Shown piece by piece: positions 17,215 to 27,184 of a stretch of 64,000 nt of DNA. Source of the stretch: Prosthecobacter debontii (GTDB lineage: Bacteria > Verrucomicrobiota > Verrucomicrobiia > Verrucomicrobiales > Verrucomicrobiaceae); NCBI GenBank assembly GCA_945869675.1, contig CAMBPS010000003.1, positions 22,308 to 86,307 on the forward strand, in the 5' to 3' direction. The notes beneath the pieces are model-generated. The model was not told the origin of the DNA and searched no databases. It saw only the letters and a list, made by a program, of their open reading frames with translations. A program made the translations under genes and the position numbers. How positions within the stretch are numbered: position 1 is the first letter of the stretch; every line of letters begins with the position of its first letter.

Positions 17215-20200
17215 ATGAAATTCGTCTTCACGATCCTCTTCCTTTGCTTCAATGTTTTCTCTCAGGCACAGCCTTTCGAGCTTAAGCCTCATGATGTGAT
17301 TGCCCTTACGGGTGGCTCGAACATGGAACGCACGCGGTTCAATGGCTACCTGCAAACGAACCTCATCTCATCCAAGCCGGAGCTGAAGATCAAAGTGCGC
17401 AACTTTGGCTGGGAAGGTGACACCGTCTTCGAGCAGTGGCGGGACGGCGGCAATTATCAGAATCTCGATCCCAAACGTGCCCAAGCCGAGAAGCGCATCA
17501 GTGCTGAAACTGGCACTGATAGCTGGCGTCAGCAGCGCGATTGGAAACAGCAACTCAGTGAAGTTGGCGCAACGGTGGTGATTGCTCAGTTTGGTCAGAT
17601 GGAATCGCTGAATGGCATGGAGAAACTGCCGCAGTTTATTGAAGCGTATGAGAGGCTGATCGCGGAGTTTGCAGATGAGGGAAGGCGGGTGGTGTTGGTC
17701 TCTCCGGTGCCGTTTGAGGGCAAACGAATTGCCTCTGAAACAGTTACAGCGGCTTACAAGAAAGCCATTCAGGAGCTTTCAACTAGGCTGTTATTGCCTT
17801 TCATTGATGTAGAAAAGAGCTTTCGCGTGCTGTCAGTTTTTCACAAGACTGAAGATGGCTTCCATCTGACTGACAAGGGTCATAGCGCACTGGCTAGGAT
17901 TATTGCTTTAGGTCTTGGCATAAAGGACCCGCGGGACGACGAAACCATCCGCACCCAAGTCATCGAATTCGAACGTCTGTGGTTCGACTATTGGCGGCCC
18001 ATGAATTGGGCCTTCCTTACTGGCGACCGCACCAACGTCCCCTACTCGAAGGATTGGAAAGACCCGTCAAAGCGCATCTTTCCTCAGGAAATGGAGGACT
18101 TTCGTCCGCTGCTGAAACAAGCCGAAGACAACATCTGGGCAGCTGTCGAAGGCAAAGCGGTGACGCCCGTCGGTGTCCGTTCATCGATCCCTGTCGAGCC
18201 GCCGACGGCGAAGCCTCAATCACCCGAAGAAGAGTTGGCGTCGTTTCAAATCATGGATGGTTTCGCGGTGAGTCTGTTTGCGAGTGAGGCTGATGGCATC
18301 GTGAAACCGATTCAGATGCGTTGGGATGAACGCGGTCGCTTGTGGGTGGCGTGTGCGTTGAGCTATCCTCAGATCAAACCGGGTGAGAAAGCCAACGACT
18401 ATGTGCTTGTGTGCGAGGACACGGATGGCGATGGCAAAGCGGACAAGTTTCACAAATTCGTTGAGGGCCTGTTCATGCCTGCGGGAATCGAGCTTGGTGA
18501 CGGTGGACTGTATGTGGCGCAGGGCACTGAACTGTTGCATTTTAAGGATACCGATGGCGATGATAAAGCAGATACAAAGCGCATCGTACTCGGCGGCTTT
18601 GGCACGGCTGACTCGCATCAGATGATCAATTGCATCAACTGGGGCTTCGGCGGCGAACTTTGGTTCACGCAGGGACATCACATTTATTCGCGTGTCGAGA
18701 CTCCTTACGGCGTGGAGACGCTGAATCGTGCTGGTGTATGGCGTTATCGGCCGCGCACAGGGCATCTTGACCCTTTTTTCCAATGGTCCTCAGCTGGTGC
18801 CAACTGTTGGGGTGTTACGACCACGGAATATGGTCAGGCCTTTCATAAGAGCGGTGCGAACATCGGCAGCTGGTTTACCACTCCGGGCATGGTCCGCTCC
18901 GATCTTGCGGTGAATGCGCAGGCGCTGAATCTCTGCCTTGCGCCGATCAAGCAGGTCGGTCAGGAATTTCTGCACAGCAGCATGTTTCCAAACGAAATGC
19001 AGGGTCGGATTCTCATCGGTGGCTATTACGCCAATCTGTTGGAGTGGCATGAACTGAAGTGCGAAAACGGAATGTTCAGCAGCACGCGCCTGCCCAACAT
19101 CATTGAGACCAAGAACAACGTCTTTCGTCCCGTCGAGGTGCGCATGGGTCCGGATGGCGGCATTTATGTCGCCGATTGGTATAACCCAATCATCGGCCAT
19201 TATCAGGCGAGTTACCGCCACCCAGATCGTGACAAGCAGCACGGTCGCGTGTGGCGTGTGACCTGGAAAGCGGGTGAGAAGGTCAAGCCAGTCGAGCTAG
19301 CCAAGGCGAGCGTTGAGGAACTGCTGGAGCAGCTTGATTCCAAGGAACGCTGGTCTTGGTATCAGGCGAAGCGCTTGCTCATCGAGCGAGACACCAAGGA
19401 AGTGCTCACTGCACTCGAAACCTGGACACCGAAGCAAAACGACTATCGCAAACTTCAGGCGCTATCTCTTTATGAAGCCCATGAATCACCCAACGCAGTG
19501 CTTCTCAAACAACTGCTGCGCAACGCAGACGCACGCATTCGCGCCTATGCTACACGCACTCTTAGCACTTGGTCGCGTGATGGCCATCTTCCGAACGCAT
19601 TGAAGCTGCTGGAGGCTCAAATGGCCGATGATGATGCTCTCGTGCGTTTGGAGGCCATCGTGGCGGCAAGTTACATCCCAGAGGCACGATCCGCGGTGAT
19701 TGCGGCACGTGCGTTGGACAGGGAATTTAACGCCTACCACCTCCATGCACTCATTAAGACGCTGCATGTGCTCAATCCGTTCTGGTCGTCAAAGTTAGAG
19801 TTTGAAAAAGATGAGCATCTTATTTTCGCGCTTCAAAACAGTTGGGTGGAAAACAATCCTGATGATCTGAAAAACCTCAGCGGTGCTGCGGTAGCCTACA
19901 AACCGAATGCAAGTAGCCAGGTGGCCACCATCATGCGTGAGCAGGTGACCAAGCATGAAGGAAATGCCGAGCGTCAGGCGACTTGGCTCAAGGCTCTTGC
20001 TGCGGTAGCTAGCGCAAAGGATGTGCCGTTCATCTTTGAGCGCGGCAGCAAAAACGCCGCTGTTTTGGCCGCGCTGAGAACCTCTGCACCCGCCAATGCG
20101 ACGGAACTGCTGACGCCACTCTTTGATTCTAAAGTACCCGCAATTCGCAATCAAGGTCTGCGGCTCGCGGGAGCCTGGAAGGTCAACTCATTTGCAGATC

Positions 20201-20973
20201 GTATCCGCAAGCTAGCTTTGGAGGAAAACATGCCGCAGGCATTCGATGCGCTCATCAGTCTCAAGCCAGATGAAGTCGTCGCCCGCACGTTGAAAAGCCT
20301 TCAAGCCGCCGAAAACGCCAAGCCAATGCTCGCCGCACTTGTTTCACAAAGCGAAGGTCATGCGGCACTGATGCGTGCTTTGCAGAAGCCTGAGACACTT
20401 TCTATCTCAGCGGCTAAGGTAGCACTTCAAGCTCTCAATGGAATCGGTAAGAATGACGCCAAGCTCTCGCCACTTCTCATGAAACTAGCTGGCATCAACT
20501 CAGCGCTGCCAGCCTACACCAAGGAATACATCGCTAACATCGTCAAAGGCGCGAACACCTTTGGTAATGCTGCTGAGGGCAAAAAGATCTACGAAGCTGC
20601 CGGTTGCATCGCCTGTCACATCCCTGGGGCTGCGCAGAGTAAAATCGGACCTGACTTAAGTGCTATCTCTCGTGGATTACCCATTGACATGATTGTCACC
20701 GAGATCGTATGGCCTGCACTCAACGTCAAAGAAGGCTTCGAAGCAGCCACCATCACCATGAAGGACGGCACGGTCATCACTGGTTTCAAACAGACCGATA
20801 CTGCCGATACGCTAACTGTCCGTGATCTTACAGGAGCCATCAAGCCGATCAAAAAAACCGATACTCAAAAGATTCAGACCGGTGGCACATTGATGCCTGA
20901 CGGTCTCACAGCCACGATGAACGAGCAGCAGCTCGCTCATCTGGTGAAGTATCTCAGTGAGCTTGGGAAGTGA
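17215..20973 (+). CDS. SGNH-like / PVC-type dehydrogenase / HEAT / cytochrome c fusion protein
   Basis: This 1252-residue secreted protein has a signal peptide (1-18). An SGNH-like domain spans about 20-245 (ALTGGSNMERTRF, FGQMESLNGMEKLPQF, DGFHLTDKGHSALARI). A PVC-type membrane-bound dehydrogenase beta-propeller covers about 345-690, with Asp-rich repeats DTDGDGKADKF and DTDGDDKADTK that could bind Ca2+. HEAT-like helical repeats run about 700-1090. A C-terminal heme-binding domain carries C1131-I-A-C1134-H1135 and ends LAHLVKYLSELGK. The nucleophile region GGSN departs from the usual GDS, so esterase activity is uncertain. The dehydrogenase and heme modules suggest extracytoplasmic sugar oxidation with electrons passed to heme; this family is largely PVC-specific. 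It follows the DUF1080 gene. Confidence 0.9.
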   Translation: MKFVFTILFLCFNVFSQAQPFELKPHDVIALTGGSNMERTRFNGYLQTNLISSKPELKIKVRNFGWEGDTVFEQWRDGGNYQNLDPKRAQAEKRISAETGTDSWRQQRDWKQQLSEVGATVVIAQFGQMESLNGMEKLPQFIEAYERLIAEFADEGRRVVLVSPVPFEGKRIASETVTAAYKKAIQELSTRLLLPFIDVEKSFRVLSVFHKTEDGFHLTDKGHSALARIIALGLGIKDPRDDETIRTQVIEFERLWFDYWRPMNWAFLTGDRTNVPYSKDWKDPSKRIFPQEMEDFRPLLKQAEDNIWAAVEGKAVTPVGVRSSIPVEPPTAKPQSPEEELASFQIMDGFAVSLFASEADGIVKPIQMRWDERGRLWVACALSYPQIKPGEKANDYVLVCEDTDGDGKADKFHKFVEGLFMPAGIELGDGGLYVAQGTELLHFKDTDGDDKADTKRIVLGGFGTADSHQMINCINWGFGGELWFTQGHHIYSRVETPYGVETLNRAGVWRYRPRTGHLDPFFQWSSAGANCWGVTTTEYGQAFHKSGANIGSWFTTPGMVRSDLAVNAQALNLCLAPIKQVGQEFLHSSMFPNEMQGRILIGGYYANLLEWHELKCENGMFSSTRLPNIIETKNNVFRPVEVRMGPDGGIYVADWYNPIIGHYQASYRHPDRDKQHGRVWRVTWKAGEKVKPVELAKASVEELLEQLDSKERWSWYQAKRLLIERDTKEVLTALETWTPKQNDYRKLQALSLYEAHESPNAVLLKQLLRNADARIRAYATRTLSTWSRDGHLPNALKLLEAQMADDDALVRLEAIVAASYIPEARSAVIAARALDREFNAYHLHALIKTLHVLNPFWSSKLEFEKDEHLIFALQNSWVENNPDDLKNLSGAAVAYKPNASSQVATIMREQVTKHEGNAERQATWLKALAAVASAKDVPFIFERGSKNAAVLAALRTSAPANATELLTPLFDSKVPAIRNQGLRLAGAWKVNSFADRIRKLALEENMPQAFDALISLKPDEVVARTLKSLQAAENAKPMLAALVSQSEGHAALMRALQKPETLSISAAKVALQALNGIGKNDAKLSPLLMKLAGINSALPAYTKEYIANIVKGANTFGNAAEGKKIYEAAGCIACHIPGAAQSKIGPDLSAISRGLPIDMIVTEIVWPALNVKEGFEAATITMKDGTVITGFKQTDTADTLTVRDLTGAIKPIKKTDTQKIQTGGTLMPDGLTATMNEQQLAHLVKYLSELGK

Positions 20974-20987
20974 GCAGCGCTGATGAA

Positions 20988-21113
20988 AATGACGAATGAC
21001 GAAGAACCCAATGACGAAAATGGCGCGCTTATCAGACTGGAGTGGTTATTCAAGGCAGCTTTAGACATTCGGCCTTAGACATTATTTCGTCATTCGGATT
21101 GATGCATTCGTCA
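20988..21113. repeat. Intergenic dyad of ATGACGAA/TTCGTCAT units between convergent genes
   Basis: Left units AATGACGAATGACGAA (20988-21003) and AATGACGAAAAT (21010-21021) are matched in reverse complement by TTCGTCATTC (21085-21094) and GCATTCGTCAT (21103-21113). A short direct repeat, TTAGACATT, lies between them (21061 and 21076). The block separates the convergent genes ending at 20973 and 21143, so a long hairpin acting as a bidirectional terminator or mRNA end is possible. No T-run typical of an intrinsic terminator follows. Confidence 0.6.
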
Positions 21114-21142
21114 TGGAGTAGATGCCTCTGTGGCGGCCCAGG

Positions 21143-22462
21143 TTACTTCGACTGCAAGCCCACCGTGTTTACGGCGATCACACGATACTCGTGCTTCTTC
21201 CCTGATTCGGCCTTGGTGTCGGTGAAAGTCATCTTCACTAGCGGATTGGTTGGCGTATCGCTGTATTGCAGACCCTGGAAGATTGGTCGGCCAAAGGGGT
21301 TGATTGGCTTTTCGGGAAGGGTGGCGATCTGCTGGCCGTCACGCATGATGATAAATCGGTCGATACCACTTTCTAGATCGGCATTCGCTTCCCAGGCGAG
21401 TTCAGTGCCCTTGATTTCGACGTTCGTCGGAGCAGGTGGCGGCGTGCTATCTGCCACCGCGCTGTTTTTAACATACTGCATCCAAGCCTTGGCCATGGCT
21501 TCATTGGGTAGCCAGATAGCTTTGGTTTTGTCTCCAGAAAAGGTCGCAGCAGCTGTGGCTTCTTTGCCAAGCAATGGGGCCAGCCAGACGTTATCGGAGG
21601 ATATTGATCTGAGTGGAGCTTCGACCTGTTCTGGGAGTCGGGCATTGAGGCAGGCATCTAGCCATGGGATGGCAAGGTAACGTTGATTGCCGCATTCGTG
21701 AGCCGTCAGAGGATCGACCGCGACTCCGATAAGTCCACCTTTAGCGCGGACGGCGGTGAAGAACGCTTCATTCGCAGGCCAGACTCCAGCGAAGCGGCCG
21801 TCTTTCACCGTGACGCCTTCCTTGGTGCCTGGATTGCACATCATGGGGACGCCCAGAGCAGCTTCAGGAATGGTGTGTGTCTTGATGGTGGCGCGGTCGG
21901 GGTTTGCTTCCAGTAAAGGCACGCCAGAGCGCAACCAGACTGCTGCGACACGTTCAGGATGCAGCAGTGTCATGCCACCAGCCCAATGTCCGCCACCGCT
22001 GTGGCCCCAGAGCGCCCATGGCACCTTCGGTAGTTCTGGATGACCGCATTTGCCCCCCAAATCGACGAGGCATTTTTGAAACGCTGCATCAGAGCCATTG
22101 CGTGGATCACACCACATCTGGCATTCTGCTTTGTCTGGCTGCTCATAGGAGGGAGCCAGCAGTGCACAATCGTGCTTTTTGGCGAGTGCTTGCCAATGCA
22201 GATCGTAAGCCCCTGTGAGTCCAGATTTGCAGGATCCCTCACCGCAGCCATGTTGATGCACAATGACGCCGCGCAGCGTCTTCAGCCCCTGGGGAACCCA
22301 GATTGTGTAATTGACCGGATAAACCAATTCTCCAGGTTTTGTGGAGGCTTCGTAGCGCACGCGATAATACGGAGGTTCTGCAGGAGGGAATACATCGTAG
22401 GGAGCTTTTTGGGCAACCAAGGCAGGGGCCAGAATGAAAAAAAGAAGAGCAATAAAACGCAT
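21143..22462 (-). CDS. Secreted alpha/beta-hydrolase (esterase-like) with C-terminal fibronectin-like region
   Basis: This 439-residue product has a signal peptide ([18 protein letters not shown]). An alpha/beta-hydrolase core includes an oxyanion-type segment [12 protein letters not shown] and a nucleophile elbow G-H-S155-G-G-G. Later, [19 protein letters not shown] may supply the catalytic His. Several Cys residues between 74 and 139 may form disulfides, consistent with export. Residues about 340-439 ([37 protein letters not shown]) look like a fibronectin type III module. Poly-hydroxyalkanoate depolymerase or feruloyl/acetyl-xylan esterase-like activity is plausible; the substrate is not evident. 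It is divergent from rapA and convergent with the fusion gene. Confidence 0.85.
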   Translation of the reverse strand: MRFIALLFFILAPALVAQKAPYDVFPPAEPPYYRVRYEASTKPGELVYPVNYTIWVPQGLKTLRGVIVHQHGCGEGSCKSGLTGAYDLHWQALAKKHDCALLAPSYEQPDKAECQMWCDPRNGSDAAFQKCLVDLGGKCGHPELPKVPWALWGHSGGGHWAGGMTLLHPERVAAVWLRSGVPLLEANPDRATIKTHTIPEAALGVPMMCNPGTKEGVTVKDGRFAGVWPANEAFFTAVRAKGGLIGVAVDPLTAHECGNQRYLAIPWLDACLNARLPEQVEAPLRSISSDNVWLAPLLGKEATAAATFSGDKTKAIWLPNEAMAKAWMQYVKNSAVADSTPPPAPTNVEIKGTELAWEANADLESGIDRFIIMRDGQQIATLPEKPINPFGRPIFQGLQYSDTPTNPLVKMTFTDTKAESGKKHEYRVIAVNTVGLQSK

Positions 22463-22591
22463 GGTGGAACCATGAAACGTGGCAACAACAGGGTTTTAAT
22501 CAGGACTTTGTGGCAATAGGGTTCCTCATGCAAACGAGCTTGCACAGCGCCCTGTCGCTTCTACCATCAGAGCCCCCTTTTATACTCAACA

Positions 22592-25321
22592 ATGGAACAA
22601 CCTCTCCCTAGACAACGCTGGGTCAGCGATAGCGAGCCTGAACTCGGACTCGGTGTCGTCATGAAGGCCGAATTTGGCCGACTTGAAATTTTCTTCCCCG
22701 CTGCTGGGGAGCACCGCCAATACGCCTTAAAATCCGCGCCTTTGCGCCGGGTGCATTTCATCGCTGGTGATTCAATCAAAACCCACGATGGCAAAACCTT
22801 GGATGTGGAGAGCGTGCAAGAGCGCAATGGCATTCTCTTTTATCTCGGCGGCGAACGTGAGGTGAGTGAAGCTGAGCTTTCCGATACGATCAGTTTCAGC
22901 AAGCCTGAGGATCGGCTCATGGCTGTGCAGATTGATGAACTACGCACCTTTGATTTGCGCGTCGAGGCGTTGAAACGCCGTGCTGAAATCCGCCAATCGC
23001 CCGTTCGTGGCTTCATGGGTGGACGAGTGGATCTGCTGCCTCATCAAATGTATATTGCTAGTGAGGTCGCTAGCCGACTGGTGCCTCGCGTGCTGTTGGC
23101 GGATGAGGTGGGTCTCGGAAAAACTATTGAGGCCAGTCTCATCTTGCATCGACTGCACCTCACAGGTCGTGCTGAACGAGTTCTCGTGCTGGTTCCAGAT
23201 GCATTGGTGCATCAGTGGTTCGTGGAGCTGTATCGCCGATTTCACCTAACCTTTTCCATTTATGATGAGGTGCGTTGTGATGTGTTGGAGACTGAGGAAG
23301 AGGGGGTGAACCCTTTCCTAGAAAGTCAGCTCGTCATCTGCAGCACCAGCTTCCTAGCCAGCTCCAGCTCACGTGCCAAGCAGGCTCTTGAGGCAGGCTG
23401 GGATCTACTTGTCGTCGATGAGGCGCATCATCTTGAATGGAGTACTGCCGCAGTGAGTGCCGCCTACACTCTCGTCGAGACACTCACGGCTAAAATCCCT
23501 GGACTGCTTCTGCTCACCGCTACGCCGCAGCAACTCGGCCCTGAAGGCCACTTTGCCCGCCTGCGCCTGCTAGATGCGAATCGCTACGCTGACTTGGCGC
23601 AGTTCATGGCTGAGTCAGAGCACTATGAAGAAGTGGCCAGTGCGGTGAATCGTGTGCTGTCTGGCAAGAGTCTGACAGCTGCTGATCAGAAGCTCTTTGC
23701 TAAAAAGTCACCTCATGTGCAGGAGCACCTCGCTGCAATGAAAGCAGGCACAGAAGGAGCTCGCGAAAAGCTCGTCATGGCCCTGCTTGATGAGTTTGGT
23801 ACTGGTCGTGTCATGTTTCGTAATACCCGCGCCGCACTGACTGGATTCCCTGAGCGTCAGGCTCTGCTGGCGCCACTGAAGGCTGGAGAAGATTTTTTAG
23901 AAACCAAGGTCAAATGGTTGGCCGCCTTACTGAAAAAACTCGGGGAAGAAAAAGTCTTGCTCATTTGCCGCACCCGGAAGTTGGCTGAAGAAGTCCACGA
24001 GCGCCTGCTGCGTGAGGTGAATGTCACAGCGTCTCTTTTTCATGAAGGTCTGACTCTGATGCAGCGGGATCGCCAAGCTGCATTCTTTGCGGATGAGGAG
24101 GGGGCGCGCATCCTGCTTTGTTCAGAGATCGGCAGTGAGGGACGGAACTTCCAGTTCGCGCACAACCTCGTGCTCTTTGATCTTCCGCCTGACCCAGAAC
24201 TCCTTGAGCAGCGCATCGGGCGACTGGACCGCATTGGCCAGACCTCTACCATTTACATCCATGTGCCCTTTGTGAAAGGCACAGAGGAGGAGGTGTTGGC
24301 CCGCTGGTATCATGACGGCCTGAACGCGATCGAAAAAAACCTGCACGGCGCCACCGAGATTGCTGAAGGCTTGAAGGAGTCATTGACTCCGTTATTGGAG
24401 AAGTATGAGGCCAAAAAGCTCACTGCTTTTCTCAAGAAAACGCAGGAACTTCGCAAACAGGTCACAGAAAAACTTGAGCGTGGTCATGACCGCTTGCTGG
24501 AGCTGAACTCTTGCAAACCTGAACGCGCCGAAGCCGTCATCCAGGCCATCCGGACTCAGGAGTCCGATGCCAATTTTGAAGAATTCTTCATCAAGCTCGT
24601 CGATCATTTCGGCCTGCATGTCGAGGAGCATGGGAATCGCAGTTATGTGCTCATGCCGGCCCATCTGACCACCGATAAATTTCCAGCACTGCCAGACGAG
24701 GGCTTATTGGCCACCTTCGACCGAACCCGCGCGCTATCGCGTGAAAACATGGCTTTTCTCACCGCTGATCATCCCATGGTGCGTGGTGCTCTGGATCTGA
24801 TGTTGGGCAGTGAGAGTGGTAATAGCAGCTTTGGGATGTGGCGTGGCGCAGGTAGTGAAGGTCTGCTTTTAGAGACGCATTTTGTCGTCGAATGCATCGC
24901 GCCTGCAGCCCTTCATGTGGACCGATTCCTGACTGCAGCACCTTTGCGGATCGTCGTCGATCATGCGAACAAAGACCGTCGAGAAGATGCTGTATTTGCT
25001 GCGGCCAAGATTGAAAAAGGCAATCCCGTGAAGCTGCTGGAAAAGCCTGCGGTGAAAAGGAAGCTCTTTCCGGACATGATGTCTGCCTCGCGTAAGCTAG
25101 CAGAGGCCTCGATGCAGCAGCTCATCGTCCGTGCGACTGAGGAAATGCGCCAGCAATTGCAAAATGAGATCAATCCTTTGGAAGACCTGCGCCAGCTCAA
25201 CGATCACGTTCGCCCTGAAGAGATCGAAGGCATGAAGTCCCAAATGACTGCCTTAGAAGAAGCCCTTGGCAGCTCTCGCCTCCGGTTGGATGCCGTGCGG
25301 CTTGTGCTTCAGGTCGCGTGA
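22592..25321 (+). CDS. rapA: RapA-like SNF2 helicase, RNA polymerase-associated
   Basis: This 909-residue protein carries an N-terminal RapA-type Tudor/SH3-like region (GLGVVMKAEFGRLEIFFPA). Its SNF2 motor has Walker A at about 171-179 (DEVGLGKTI), a DEAH box at 276-279 (VVDEAHHLEW), motif III LLTATPQQLG and the C-terminal helicase motifs GSEGRNFQFAHNLVLFD and EQRIGRLDRIGQT. RapA binds RNA polymerase and helps it recycle after termination. The length is slightly below that of the E. coli protein (968). It lies alone between a divergent esterase gene and folD. A short dyad (TGCAA-ACGAGC-TTGCA, 22529-22544) lies in the 129-bp divergent spacer. Product assignment is strong; RapA is preferred over a generic SNF2 protein because of the N-terminal match. 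Confidence 0.92.
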   Translation: MEQPLPRQRWVSDSEPELGLGVVMKAEFGRLEIFFPAAGEHRQYALKSAPLRRVHFIAGDSIKTHDGKTLDVESVQERNGILFYLGGEREVSEAELSDTISFSKPEDRLMAVQIDELRTFDLRVEALKRRAEIRQSPVRGFMGGRVDLLPHQMYIASEVASRLVPRVLLADEVGLGKTIEASLILHRLHLTGRAERVLVLVPDALVHQWFVELYRRFHLTFSIYDEVRCDVLETEEEGVNPFLESQLVICSTSFLASSSSRAKQALEAGWDLLVVDEAHHLEWSTAAVSAAYTLVETLTAKIPGLLLLTATPQQLGPEGHFARLRLLDANRYADLAQFMAESEHYEEVASAVNRVLSGKSLTAADQKLFAKKSPHVQEHLAAMKAGTEGAREKLVMALLDEFGTGRVMFRNTRAALTGFPERQALLAPLKAGEDFLETKVKWLAALLKKLGEEKVLLICRTRKLAEEVHERLLREVNVTASLFHEGLTLMQRDRQAAFFADEEGARILLCSEIGSEGRNFQFAHNLVLFDLPPDPELLEQRIGRLDRIGQTSTIYIHVPFVKGTEEEVLARWYHDGLNAIEKNLHGATEIAEGLKESLTPLLEKYEAKKLTAFLKKTQELRKQVTEKLERGHDRLLELNSCKPERAEAVIQAIRTQESDANFEEFFIKLVDHFGLHVEEHGNRSYVLMPAHLTTDKFPALPDEGLLATFDRTRALSRENMAFLTADHPMVRGALDLMLGSESGNSSFGMWRGAGSEGLLLETHFVVECIAPAALHVDRFLTAAPLRIVVDHANKDRREDAVFAAAKIEKGNPVKLLEKPAVKRKLFPDMMSASRKLAEASMQQLIVRATEEMRQQLQNEINPLEDLRQLNDHVRPEEIEGMKSQMTALEEALGSSRLRLDAVRLVLQVA

Positions 25322-25410
25322 AGATGCCCCAATATCACCAACGAACAGATTTCGGCTTTCCCTTTGTCCTGCTTTTGTGCCATCGGTGAAGTCATATTTT
25401 TATTCTCACT

Positions 25411-26283
25411 ATGCAGATCATTTCCGGAACCGTTGTCGCTGAAAAAGTCCTTGAAGAATGCCGTCGTGATATCGCTGCTCTGGCGGCGTTGGGCAAACGG
25501 CCTGGGCTGGCGGTGGTCCTAGTCGGTGATGATCCTGCTTCTAGGGCCTATGTCCGCTCTAAGGATAAAAAATGTCGCGATCTGGGGCTGCACTCGGTGA
25601 AGCTCGAGCTGCCTGTAACGACGACACAGGCGGAGTTGTTGGCACATGTGGAGGCGCTTAATCAAGATCCGTCGATTCACGGCATCCTAGTTCAGAGCCC
25701 GCCTCCGCCGCATATTGATGAGGCGGCCATCGTCCGTGCCATTGATCCGGCTAAGGATGTTGACGGCTTTCACCCAGTGAATGTGGCTAAGCTTGCGCTA
25801 GAAGATCCGACAGGTTTCGTTCCATGCACGCCCCTGGGTTGTCAGCGTCTTTTGATCGAAGCGGGAATCGAGACAAAAGGGGCCAATGCGGTGGTCGTGG
25901 GTCGTAGCATGATCGTAGGCAAGCCGATGGCGCTTTTACTCATGGCCAAAGGTCTAGGCGGTGACGCAACGGTGACGGTGGCCCACTCACGCACGCGTGA
26001 TCTGCCAGCGATCACACGGCAGGCGGACATCATCATCGCGGCGATTGGACGTCCGCATTTTATCACGGCGGAGCATGTCAAAGAGGGGGCGGTCGTGATT
26101 GATGTTGGGATCAACCGCATCGAGGCGCCTGAGACCGAGAAAGGCTACAAACTGGTCGGGGATGCGGCCTATGATGAGGTGGCACCGAAATGCCGTGCTA
26201 TCACACCTGTGCCTGGTGGCGTGGGGCCGATGACGATTGCCATGCTTATGGCCAACACGATCAAAGCCTGCCAGCAGGCCTGA
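25411..26283 (+). CDS. folD: Bifunctional methylenetetrahydrofolate dehydrogenase/cyclohydrolase
   Basis: At 290 residues this is a full-length FolD. It interconverts 5,10-methylene-THF, methenyl-THF and 10-formyl-THF in the cytoplasm. Signatures are Y47-VRS-K51 (active-site Tyr/Lys), [18 protein letters not shown], the nucleotide-binding [14 protein letters not shown], and the C-terminal [18 protein letters not shown]. It is 89 bp after rapA on the same strand and 6 bp before the YkgJ-type gene. Together with gcvP 0.9 kb downstream it forms a small one-carbon metabolism neighbourhood. Assignment is secure. Confidence 0.97.
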   Translation: MQIISGTVVAEKVLEECRRDIAALAALGKRPGLAVVLVGDDPASRAYVRSKDKKCRDLGLHSVKLELPVTTTQAELLAHVEALNQDPSIHGILVQSPPPPHIDEAAIVRAIDPAKDVDGFHPVNVAKLALEDPTGFVPCTPLGCQRLLIEAGIETKGANAVVVGRSMIVGKPMALLLMAKGLGGDATVTVAHSRTRDLPAITRQADIIIAAIGRPHFITAEHVKEGAVVIDVGINRIEAPETEKGYKLVGDAAYDEVAPKCRAITPVPGGVGPMTIAMLMANTIKACQQA

Positions 26284-26289
26284 TTCAGG

Positions 26290-26793
26290 ATGGATGCCGC
26301 GGCCGCCTCCCGACTCTGCACGGCCTGCGGGCTCTGTTGCAGTGGGGTGTTGTTTGAGATTGTGAAATTGCAGCCGGAGGACTCGATCCGCGATCTGGAG
26401 AAGCTAGGCATGCAGATCAATCGGAAGAAGACAGAGCCCTATTTTAAGCAGCCCTGCCGTTTTTTAGATGACTGTACCTGCACGATTTATCAGCATCGAC
26501 CGACCCGTTGCTGCCGCTTTGAGTGTTTTCAGCTGAAGTTGCTGGCTGCTGGTGAGATCGATGAAGCAAAGGCACAATCCAAGATAGACGAGGCACGCAG
26601 ACGAGTAGCCGGCATCCAGTCACGGCTAGAAAAAGCGGGTGATACGCGAACGGAGGATTCTCTCACCGAACGTGTCGAAAGAGCCCTCAGTAGTTTGCCT
26701 GATGAATCCATGAAGGCAGAGATGCGGGCACTGAAGATTTATCTCGAACGTCACTTCCGCACTTTAGCTTTATCTACCCATTGCGAATCATGA
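26290..26793 (+). CDS. YkgJ-family cysteine-cluster protein
   Basis: This 167-residue protein begins with C10-T-A-C13-G-L-C16-C17 and has a second cysteine group PCRFLDDCTCTIYQHRPTRC. This is the CxxCxxCC plus distal Cys pattern of the YkgJ/UPF0153 family, which is thought to bind zinc or an iron-sulfur cluster. The C-terminal half is helical and charged. It starts 6 bp after the folD stop, so it is almost certainly co-transcribed. No specific reaction is known. Confidence 0.88.
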   Translation: MDAAAASRLCTACGLCCSGVLFEIVKLQPEDSIRDLEKLGMQINRKKTEPYFKQPCRFLDDCTCTIYQHRPTRCCRFECFQLKLLAAGEIDEAKAQSKIDEARRRVAGIQSRLEKAGDTRTEDSLTERVERALSSLPDESMKAEMRALKIYLERHFRTLALSTHCES

Positions 26794-26814
26794 TGGAAAC
26801 GCCATGCTCTGTTT

Positions 26815-27126
26815 ATGAAAACGAGGATGTTTGAATTTCGTCTACCTCAGACACAGGGATTACCTAGAGTCTTGGTCTTGGGATTGCTGCTCCTTTTGGC
26901 TGCCGTCGTGATCTCTTTGGTGATCATGGTCGGAGTGGCCGTGGCCGTGGTCGGTCTATCCATTTCTGCGATCGCAGCTCTCTGGTATGCGGTGCGTCGC
27001 GGCCTGAATCTGGCTGAAGCTAAGCCCACGCAGAAATCTGTCGAAGCGCCTACCGTTTGGTCATCGGATCAGGTTCATGATATCGAAGTCGAAATCTTAC
27101 CGATCGAAGAATTAAGCAAGCCTTAA
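26815..27126 (+). CDS. Small membrane protein, unknown function
   Basis: The product has 103 residues. Its hydrophobic core at about 18-62 could form two closely spaced membrane helices, rich in Val, Leu and Ala. It is followed by a basic WYAVRRGLN stretch and an acidic tail (DIEVEILPIEEL). I recognise no family. It lies 21 bp after the YkgJ-type gene and 58 bp before gcvP, so it is probably part of the folD-gcvP transcription unit. Confidence 0.7.
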   Translation: MKTRMFEFRLPQTQGLPRVLVLGLLLLLAAVVISLVIMVGVAVAVVGLSISAIAALWYAVRRGLNLAEAKPTQKSVEAPTVWSSDQVHDIEVEILPIEELSKP

Positions 27127-27184
27127 TAATTGGGTGCTAGCTTAGCTCCACCTCTGCCTTGCACCCGGCGCTTGGCTCGTTTTG

